Below, one piece after another: positions 14,544-19,873 of a stretch of DNA of 30,632 nucleotides (positions are counted from its first letter, which is position 1; each line of letters begins with the position of its first letter). This DNA comes from an uncultured Prevotella sp. (lineage in GTDB: Bacteria; Bacteroidota; Bacteroidia; Bacteroidales; Bacteroidaceae): NCBI GenBank assembly GCA_934183355.1, contig CAKPST010000025.1, positions 1-30,632 on the forward strand, in the 5' to 3' direction. The translations under genes and the position numbers were made by a program. The notes under the pieces are model-generated. The model did not search any database. It was given only the letters and a program-made list of their open reading frames with translations, and was not told the origin of the DNA.

Positions 14544-15902
14544 TTATTGATTGATGACAGACTTGAATCTGTCGTCAGCCGTATAACTCCTGAGCACCTC
14601 TATAGCAGCCTCCTCGTTGCCCTCGCGCAGATAGAGCACGGCGAGATTGTTGGCTCCTATAGCCGACTGCGGGAATCGCTTCATCAGCGTCAGATAAACC
14701 TCCTTGCGCTCACGGTCGGTGGCAGCCAGTGTTGCCACACGCAGTAGCTCGTTCTCGTTGAAGGCATCGGGGCGCTTCTTGTACATGTCTATCAGCTCGG
14801 CATCGGTGGTGAAACTGCGGATGGTGTAGGTATAGGCATACTCCACCTTGCGGTCTTTCTGTAGATACTTATCGCGGATGTCCTTCCAGCAAGCCAGTCG
14901 GCGTATATAGCGTTCAGCCACGTCGTCGTTCTGGTTGGCATAGCGGTCGAGTATAGCCTTCACCTTGTCGGCATCGGCATGACCGTCGGCTATCATCGCA
15001 TCGAGCACAGGCTGCCATCCCTCAGGACGCGAACCCACCTTTATCAGTTTCTGCACGTCGTTACTGATGCCCAACTGCTCCACCAGCCAGTTCTTGGCAG
15101 AGTTGGCACGATTGCGCGACAGCGGAGTGTTGAACGACAGCGGACCGTCGGCTGACGCCATACCAAATATCTTGAGCGATGTGAGCGTTGCGAGTGTGTC
15201 GTTGAGCACGGGCGACAGTTTTGCCACCATGCTGTCCAGTTCGCTGCGATTGTCGCCCATCGCGAGGTTGATGTCATACTTGTTGATGACAAACTGCAAG
15301 TGGGCAACTCCCTTGCCTGCCAGCATCTTGGGTCGTATCTTGAACTCAGGTTCTATCCACGCCAGCTCTATCTGCTTCTTTGGTGGTGGTGGCGGTGTCA
15401 TGAGCTGTGCCACGTCGATGGTGTCGATGCCAGTACACTCGCCACATCCGTCGGTGGAAACCACTGCCACCAGTCGGGCGCTGTCTATGCCGTCGGGCAT
15501 CTGTAGTGTCTCCTTGTAGCTGAGCAGCATCTCTTGCGACGTGTCCTCCACCTTCACTATATGTCCTGTGTATGGGTCGTAGTAGTTGTCGAGCACACGC
15601 TTACGCTCCACCTTCTTGTTGTAGATGGGCGAATAGAGCGCCACGGGGCGACACTCGCCCACCATCGAGTCGCCCACCATCAGTTGTGGCGTGATGACAA
15701 GACGGCTACGTCGTGATATGTAGTTGTGGGGTACACGAAACGATACATCCAGTTGGGCTCGGTTGGCAGAGTCGGTGGTAAGCACACATGGCGATGGCGA
15801 AGTGCTTATAGTCTTGCCGTCGTTGTGCATGGCACATCCTGTCAGCACCATCATTCCGACAGAAGCCGACATTATATATATGTGTTTTATATTTAGTTTC
15901 AT
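14544..15902 (-). CDS. DUF3868/OmpA-like lipoprotein of the fimbrial cluster
   Basis: The 452-residue lipoprotein has lipobox VLTGC (C23). Residues about 30-170 (FRVPHNYISRRSRLVITPQL, ending in AQLMTPPPPPKK) resemble DUF3868, found beside fimbrillin genes in Bacteroidales. Residues about 190-285 look OmpA-like: LQFVINKYDINL, then LKIFGMASADGPLSFNTPLSRNRA, matching the 'GxaSpdGxxxxNxxLSxxRA' peptidoglycan-binding core. The rest is helical, with a TPR-like end (ANNLAVLYLREGNEEAAIEVLR). It probably links the pilus machinery in the outer membrane to peptidoglycan; the precise role is not established as far as I know. It is 16 bases downstream of the DUF3575 gene, and this pairing is recurrent in the family. 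Confidence 0.78.
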   Translation of the reverse strand: MKLNIKHIYIMSASVGMMVLTGCAMHNDGKTISTSPSPCVLTTDSANRAQLDVSFRVPHNYISRRSRLVITPQLMVGDSMVGECRPVALYSPIYNKKVERKRVLDNYYDPYTGHIVKVEDTSQEMLLSYKETLQMPDGIDSARLVAVVSTDGCGECTGIDTIDVAQLMTPPPPPKKQIELAWIEPEFKIRPKMLAGKGVAHLQFVINKYDINLAMGDNRSELDSMVAKLSPVLNDTLATLTSLKIFGMASADGPLSFNTPLSRNRANSAKNWLVEQLGISNDVQKLIKVGSRPEGWQPVLDAMIADGHADADKVKAILDRYANQNDDVAERYIRRLACWKDIRDKYLQKDRKVEYAYTYTIRSFTTDAELIDMYKKRPDAFNENELLRVATLAATDRERKEVYLTLMKRFPQSAIGANNLAVLYLREGNEEAAIEVLRSYTADDRFKSVINQ

Positions 15903-15918
15903 ATATTAAACAATGTTA

Positions 15919-16458
15919 TTAGAAGAAGTAAGCTATCGACAGAGCTACCTTTGTTGGTCCGACATAGTCTTTAGTCTTGCGTTCGTACGACTTGATGCAG
16001 GGTATGCAGTCGCTCTCCTTATACCACATGTGGGCATAGCCAAGACCTATCTCTGCTTCGAGGTTGAGACGCGGCGCGAGCATCCAGTCGTAGCCATAGC
16101 TGAAGCCAGCTCCTGCGAGATAGCCATCGCGACGACGATTGGCGAGTGTGCTGTAAAACTGTGCGCCATGAGCATGTATGCCCACAAAGTGACCCTCAAA
16201 CTTCTCGCACAACCAATACTTAGCTTCGGGCTGCACAAGCCAGAACCTCAGTTTCTTGTTGTCCTTGAACGTCCAGGGATTGTAAGCTCCCGCAAGCTCC
16301 ACGGTCACCTTGTCAGACAATGCCATTTCGGCGCTGGCATTCATCGACGTGGTAGCCCAGTATAGCCCGTTAGTCTTCAATGCTATGTCTTGTCCGTTGA
16401 CAGCCAGAGGCGAGCATACGACAAGACACAGCATTAGAAATATTATTCGCTGTATCAT
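15919..16458 (-). CDS. DUF3575 outer-membrane protein, first structural gene of the fimbrial cluster
   Basis: The protein is 179 residues from the ATG at 16458. A longer frame opens at 16512, but I prefer the internal start because MIQRIIFLMLCLVVCSPLAVNGQ is a clean signal peptide and a good promoter match (16490-16519) falls inside the longer version. The mature part has alternating beta-strands with aromatic ends (DIALKTNGLYWATTSMNASAEMAL, WFLV-type strands, LNLEAEIGLGYAHMWY) and a terminal phenylalanine (ALSIAYFF), typical of a small outer-membrane barrel and matching DUF3575. Members of this family accompany DUF3868 and fimbrillin genes. It is likely needed for pilus assembly or export at the outer membrane, which is inference. 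Two cysteines (CIPC) lie near the C-terminus. Confidence 0.78.
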   Translation of the reverse strand: MIQRIIFLMLCLVVCSPLAVNGQDIALKTNGLYWATTSMNASAEMALSDKVTVELAGAYNPWTFKDNKKLRFWLVQPEAKYWLCEKFEGHFVGIHAHGAQFYSTLANRRRDGYLAGAGFSYGYDWMLAPRLNLEAEIGLGYAHMWYKESDCIPCIKSYERKTKDYVGPTKVALSIAYFF

Positions 16459-16489
16459 TAAGCTTTTCAGTTTTAAAATTTGTTGGGTG

Positions 16490-16519
16490 CAAAAATATAA
16501 AGATTTTAACAATTACCAA
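16490..16519 (-). promoter_or_regulatory. Putative promoter of the fimbrial operon
   Basis: On the minus strand TATTTTTG (16497 to 16490) matches the Bacteroidetes -7 element TAnnTTTG, and TTG at 16519-16517 sits 19 bases upstream at the -33 position. Transcription would start near 16484, about 26 bases before the DUF3575 ATG at 16458. It is downstream of the regulator gene's hairpins, so the operon probably has its own promoter, a plausible target of the AraC-type regulator. Confidence 0.5.
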
Positions 16520-16600
16520 TGATTTATTAACAACGTTAATTTATCATGCGAGCAACGATTTTTGCTCAAAGGAGATTTGGGCTAATACAAACAATAGGAA

Positions 16601-16620
16601 GTACGGACTCCGAACCGTAC
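16601..16620. repeat. GTACGG/CCGTAC hairpin
   Basis: GTACGG (16601-16606) pairs with CCGTAC (16615-16620) across an 8-base loop. The stem and the following bases (ACC, then CTCTG) resemble the hairpin at 12207-12231, so the two look like copies of one small intergenic element. Confidence 0.55.
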
Positions 16621-16655
16621 CACTCTGCCATATGTCATTTATATAATAGTATGGT

Positions 16656-16739
16656 TAGCGAGTCCAGAAGTTTGATGAATATGGTTAACAAGTCCAGAAG
16701 GGACTTGCTAACCACATTCATTAAACTGAGGGACTTGCT
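16656..16739 (-). terminator. Long hairpin downstream of the AraC-type regulator gene
   Basis: The core is a 27-bp stem (16669-16695 with 16701-16727; three non-matching positions) around an AGAAG loop. It is extended by an outer pairing of AGCGAGTCC (16657-16665) with GGACTTGCT (16731-16739). It begins 14 bases beyond the regulator's stop codon. It probably ends the regulator transcript and separates it from the fimbrial operon. Repeated AAGTCC/GGACTTGCT units allow alternative folds. Confidence 0.65.
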
Positions 16740-16752
16740 GCTTGCGTATACA

Positions 16753-17664
16753 TCAAACATTGCCACCTCTCAAATTGGCAGGGACATCGCCCAAATGCTT
16801 TTTGCAGAAGTCCGTCAGATAGTTGGGTGTCAGATTATACTTGGCTGCTATCTCTTTTATAGTCATGTCTGTCGTCTTGAGATCCATCAGCACATTCACA
16901 CTGCGCTTGGAGTTGAGCCACTCCCCCACTGGCAGACCGAAGGCTTTCTTAAACTTGCGGTTGAATGTAGATGTGGACATATTCATGAGCGAGCATAGCT
17001 CCTGGGCATTCACACTACATGTATAGTGTTTGAACACCTGCTCACGAAACTCGAAGTCGTCGCTCTGCACCGAACGGAACATATAGAACAAGTCTTCCTT
17101 ATGATACAATGCACGCACCAATGAGAATATGATGTAGCGCTTGAACTCCATGAACCGATAATCGAGCAACTTGCTTTCTATCTCACGAATAGTGATATTG
17201 AGTTCCAACATCAACAACTTAGCAATGGGCAGAAATGGCAGTCCACTCTCTATGCGTTGTTTTGGCGTTGGGGGGGGGAAATTTGAAGTGTTGTTTAGTG
17301 ACAAACAATTACACAATGCCATCGAACTATCAAAAAGACATAACAACACAACTGTATGCTCAAGGCAACATAAATAGGCATTATCACCTTTATGGACAAC
17401 ATACATTTGCCCATAGTCTACACACTTCTTCATGTATATGCCTGTGGATACTCGTGCTTTTCCCTCTAATATAAATGTCAAAATCGAGTAGTCAATATGG
17501 TCGGTTCGCAGTTGTTCGCCCTTAGCCATTCTAATTATTTTGAACAGCGGTGCTCGTGCGACTTCGTAATGCTCATGCGGCAAGCTATCTGCGTCATATT
17601 CCAGCTCGTCCACTACCGGCGGACTCTCAGTGTTAACCTGGTAGTCTAATTCGTTTTCTTTCAT
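16753..17664 (-). CDS. AraC-family transcriptional regulator with internal homopolymeric tract, likely fimbrial regulator
   Basis: The 303-residue protein has a C-terminal AraC/XylS DNA-binding domain. The first helix-turn-helix is at about 215-265 (AQELCSLMNMSTSTFNRKFKKAFG, read as two pieces), the second at about 267-300 (MTIKEIAAKYNLTPNYL and FCKKHLG). The N-terminal part (1-125) has a cupin-like sensory pattern (ILTFILEGKARV, YGQMYVVHKGD) and six cysteines (81, 99, 100, 109, 118, 120), which may bind metal or sense redox; that is speculation. Between the two parts, FPPP (129-132) is encoded by nine consecutive C residues on the coding strand. Losing one base gives a stop after about 137 residues, and gaining one gives a stop after about 148, both before the DNA-binding domain. 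As sequenced the gene is intact. It is transcribed towards the fimbrial genes, so it is their most likely regulator. Confidence 0.88.
   Translation of the reverse strand: MKENELDYQVNTESPPVVDELEYDADSLPHEHYEVARAPLFKIIRMAKGEQLRTDHIDYSILTFILEGKARVSTGIYMKKCVDYGQMYVVHKGDNAYLCCLEHTVVLLCLFDSSMALCNCLSLNNTSNFPPPTPKQRIESGLPFLPIAKLLMLELNITIREIESKLLDYRFMEFKRYIIFSLVRALYHKEDLFYMFRSVQSDDFEFREQVFKHYTCSVNAQELCSLMNMSTSTFNRKFKKAFGLPVGEWLNSKRSVNVLMDLKTTDMTIKEIAAKYNLTPNYLTDFCKKHLGDVPANLRGGNV
17270..17278. repeat. Nine-base poly-G tract inside the AraC-type regulator (poly-C on coding strand)
   Basis: Nine consecutive G residues on the plus strand fall in codons 129-132 of the regulator. Runs of this length are prone to slipped-strand mispairing. 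Both +1 and -1 shifts reach a stop within 20 codons (TAG after -1, TAA after +1), giving an on/off switch. Confidence 0.8.
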
Positions 17665-17747
17665 TTTTCTTTTTAGTTAAAGGTTTGATTATATGTAGTT
17701 TTCTATTATATACATTAATAGTTAGTTCATACACTATCATGGTGTTG

Positions 17748-17778
17748 CAAAATTACATATTTTGAAATTAATATGCAA
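17748..17778 (-). promoter_or_regulatory. Putative promoter of the AraC-type regulator
   Basis: On the minus strand TAATTTTG (17755 to 17748) matches TAnnTTTG, with TTG at 17778-17776 20 bases upstream. Transcription would start near 17741, leaving a leader of about 78 bases before the ATG at 17664. The eight-G tract lies 8 bases upstream of the -33 element. Confidence 0.5.
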
Positions 17779-17786
17779 GAGTTTAC

Positions 17787-17794
17787 GGGGGGGG
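17787..17794. repeat. Eight-base poly-G tract upstream of the regulator promoter
   Basis: Eight G residues on the plus strand, followed after one T and one G-free step by a run of eight A residues (17797-17804). The tract sits about 45-53 bases upstream of the predicted transcription start of the regulator. Changes in its length would alter the spacing between any upstream activator site and the core promoter, not the -33/-7 spacing. Confidence 0.65.
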
Positions 17795-17872
17795 TGAAAA
17801 AAAATTAATTCATCTGGTATTTGGATTGAAATAGCATGTCCCGAAGAAACAAATTATCATAGTAAAACAGCA

Positions 17873-17887
17873 AGTCCCTTCGGGACT
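17873..17887 (-). terminator. AGTCCC/GGGACT hairpin, likely terminator of the VapE-like gene
   Basis: A perfect 6-bp stem with a 3-base loop lies 79 bases past the stop codon of the VapE-like gene. In the minus direction it is followed by TGCTGTTTTAC, with a short T-run. Its sequence (AGCAAGTCCC) repeats that of the hairpin beyond the regulator gene. The rest of 17665-17965 holds the regulator promoter, the eight-G tract and TGCAG motifs, and I see no gene there. Confidence 0.5.
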
Positions 17888-17965
17888 CATGCCTCCTCCT
17901 ACTACTATTACTTTTTTTTATTTTTCTACTGCAATCTGCAATTTTCTGCAAAATATCGCTGCAAC

Positions 17966-19219
17966 TTATTGATGTTCTGCGTGTTGCTGAATTGCAGTAG
18001 GGCTTGCAGTAGACTGTTCATCTGCAATCGTTTGAAGCAGATATTTTGTTCCTGTGGCAAATCGGCGGCGCTGGATATCGGGCATATTGGCAAGCTTCCT
18101 ACCGAAGGAGAGCAGATTTGCCGTCTTCAGGGGCGAGCCAGCCTGCTTGCGCAGAATGTCGAATATCTCGGTGGTGGCGAGCCATGTGCCACACGTGTCG
18201 TCGATGGCTGGCGCAAAACGCAAGCGGAAATACTGCTCGGTGGGGTCGATGGTCTCAAACTGGCGGTTGTTGAGCATTATCAGTTGGGTGTCGTCGGCAT
18301 CAAACCATGTCTGTTCGCCACGATGCAGGGCTGCCAATGCCTGGGCGTAGAGCTGGCGGTGGTTGGGTTCGCTGGCGACATTGATGGGTGACGTGAGTCG
18401 GATGGCGATGAAACGGCGGTTGCCTGATGGGTCGGCGAGGATGTCGTCCATGTTGCTGGTGGCTATGAACGAGGCGCAACGTGGCATCTCCTCCAGACGC
18501 GAACCATAGGGTCGCTTGAGTTTGATGCATGGCAACTGGATGATGTTCTTGAGAAATCCCTGCTGCACCTTGGGCGAAATCTGGTTGAACTCGTCGAGAT
18601 TGATGAGCAGTTGCTGCGACATGGCTTGCATCACCTGTCGTTTCTCGCTGAGCACGAGGTTGTCGGTGTAGCCCCAACGCAGTTCGCGCGGCAGGATTCG
18701 ACGGCAGAAGGTGCTCTTATGAAAACCCTGTGCCGAGATGAGCAGTGGTGCTACGCTGTTGCCATAGGTGCTGTCGGCTGGCTGTGTCCACTGACTCACC
18801 ATAGCCAGAAACCATGTGCGAAACCATCGACGCCAATGCGGATTGTCGTTGGGTACGGTGTCGGCGAGTGCGCCGATGTGGTCGTGTCCGTCCCACGCTC
18901 CCTCGCAACCGTATAGATACTGGCGTATGGGGTTGAAGGCGGCGATGAGGTCAGACTCCAGGAAGTTGCGCACGTCCTTGATGCTCACGTCGATGCCTTC
19001 GAGTTGCACTTCGAGAGTCATGCGTTTCTGTACACATGGGTCGAGTGGTTGATAGAACGACGTGGCTTCATGCTGCCTATACTCGACGCTGTTCATCACC
19101 TCGTTGCGACGAAATATGTAGCGCGAAGTGAGAAACACTATCATCCTGCGGATTTTGTCGCCACGGTTGGTGGCACTGACGTTGGGCTGGTAGGGGTGGT
19201 TGAGTTTTGTGTGTTTCAT
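17966..19219 (-). CDS. VapE/DUF3874-type P-loop ATPase (primase-helicase-like)
   Basis: The 417-residue protein has an SF3-helicase/AAA-like ATPase core. A Walker A-type loop SAQGFHKST is at 162-170 (K168, S169; the usual glycine before K is replaced by H). Walker B is LLINLDEF (D209-E210), a sensor-1-like FIATSNMDD is near 251-259, and GNRRFIAI is at 267-274 with paired arginines. This matches the VapE-like family with DUF3874 that is widespread in Bacteroidota. Relatives in phage satellites act as replicative helicases, often fused to a primase. No primase domain, integrase or other phage gene is present here, so the protein may be a domesticated or solitary element. It lies between hairpins, with a 22-bp tandem array starting 45 bases before its ATG. 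The GC-rich coding sequence contrasts with the AT-rich fimbrial spacer beside it. Confidence 0.78.
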   Translation of the reverse strand: MKHTKLNHPYQPNVSATNRGDKIRRMIVFLTSRYIFRRNEVMNSVEYRQHEATSFYQPLDPCVQKRMTLEVQLEGIDVSIKDVRNFLESDLIAAFNPIRQYLYGCEGAWDGHDHIGALADTVPNDNPHWRRWFRTWFLAMVSQWTQPADSTYGNSVAPLLISAQGFHKSTFCRRILPRELRWGYTDNLVLSEKRQVMQAMSQQLLINLDEFNQISPKVQQGFLKNIIQLPCIKLKRPYGSRLEEMPRCASFIATSNMDDILADPSGNRRFIAIRLTSPINVASEPNHRQLYAQALAALHRGEQTWFDADDTQLIMLNNRQFETIDPTEQYFRLRFAPAIDDTCGTWLATTEIFDILRKQAGSPLKTANLLSFGRKLANMPDIQRRRFATGTKYLLQTIADEQSTASPTAIQQHAEHQ

Positions 19220-19264
19220 GTTTTTCTGGTATGTATTATGTGTTAAAGGTATGTTGTAGCAGGC

Positions 19265-19362
19265 GTACTAAGCCCTTGTACGAGGCGTACTAAGCCGAGA
19301 TACTAACAGTACAAAGCCGAGATATTGACCGTACTAAGCCCTGGTAGCAACCGTACATGGGC
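19265..19362. repeat. 22-bp tandem (iteron-like) array upstream of the VapE-like gene
   Basis: Units start at 19265, 19287, 19309, 19331 and 19353, exactly 22 bases apart, each beginning GTACTAAGCC or a variant (GTACAAAGCC in the third, GTACATGGGC in the fifth). The second half of several units carries a degenerate copy (GATACTAA, GATATTGA), giving an 11-bp sub-period. Units of two helical turns set directly before a replication-type ATPase gene resemble iterons or a cooperative operator. Confidence 0.75.
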
Positions 19363-19701
19363 TGCGGACAAATGCGGGGATGGTCAGTTAGTGGGTGCAA
19401 AGGTAATGAAGTGCGCAGGCGATGTCAAGAGGGAGGGAGAAAAAATTGCAGTAGATGGCAGATGATTGCAGATTGGGAGGGGGAATCTGCAAGGTGGTAA
19501 AGGGCTGAGAGAGAAGGGGTTGAAGGGGATAGAGGGAGAGGAATTGCAGTATTGCAGATGAAAAAAGAAAAAAACATAATAGGACGTGGTGGACTGTGAG
19601 GGCGTGAAGGAAGACAACGTCGACAACGAGTCAACAACTTTAGAAGAATGTATGCCGTGCCAACCGGCACGGCTGGAGGGAGAGGTCGGGGATTGATGGG
19701 A
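19363..19701. other. Gene-free GA-rich spacer with TGCAG motifs and a GC-rich hairpin
   Basis: No convincing gene. The stretch is purine-rich on the plus strand and carries several TGCAG motifs (19447-19454 TGCAGTAG, then near 19467, 19545 and 19553). A perfect hairpin GCCGTGCC/GGCACGGC with an AACC loop is at 19654-19673. The TGCAGTAG motif recurs near the 3' end of the VapE-like gene (17993-18000 and 18005-18012), and its reverse complement is at 17927-17934. Confidence 0.55.
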
Positions 19702-19873
19702 TATTAACGGTCTAATTAACGGATAATTAACGATATAATTAACGGATAAATTAACGGATAATTAACCGACATTAACGACTAAGAAAAGAAACGTAGTCGT
19801 TAATGCCGGTTAATTGACCGTTAATTATTCGTTAATTATATCGTTAATTATTCGTTAATTATATCGTTAATTT
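19702..19873. repeat. About 80-bp AT-rich inverted repeat at the 3' end of the susD-like gene
   Basis: The left arm (19702-19781) and right arm (19794-19873) are built from ATTAACGGATAATTAACGAT-type units and pair along nearly their whole length around a 12-base purine loop. The right arm contains two exact tandem copies of a 23-base unit (19820-19842 and 19843-19865) and ends on the susD-like stop codon. It probably terminates or stabilises the susCD transcript. Confidence 0.75.

Noticed and set aside
16458..16512. Longer N-terminus of the DUF3575 protein starting at 16512
   Set aside because: It would place 18 residues before a clean signal peptide and would cover the predicted promoter.
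16656..16739. tRNA or structured ncRNA gene
   Set aside because: The fold is a single long stem without cloverleaf arms; a terminator-type hairpin explains it better.
17966..19219. Prophage or integrative element remnant around the VapE-like gene
   Set aside because: No integrase, capsid, terminase or relaxase motif is found within the window; only the ATPase and repeats support a mobile origin.
19265..19362. CRISPR array
   Set aside because: The units are contiguous 22-bp repeats without unique spacers, and no cas genes are present.
19384..19670. Two ~80-residue reading frames upstream of the VapE-like gene
   Set aside because: They are Ser/Pro/Phe-rich translations of a purine-rich spacer, without domain, signal or start context.
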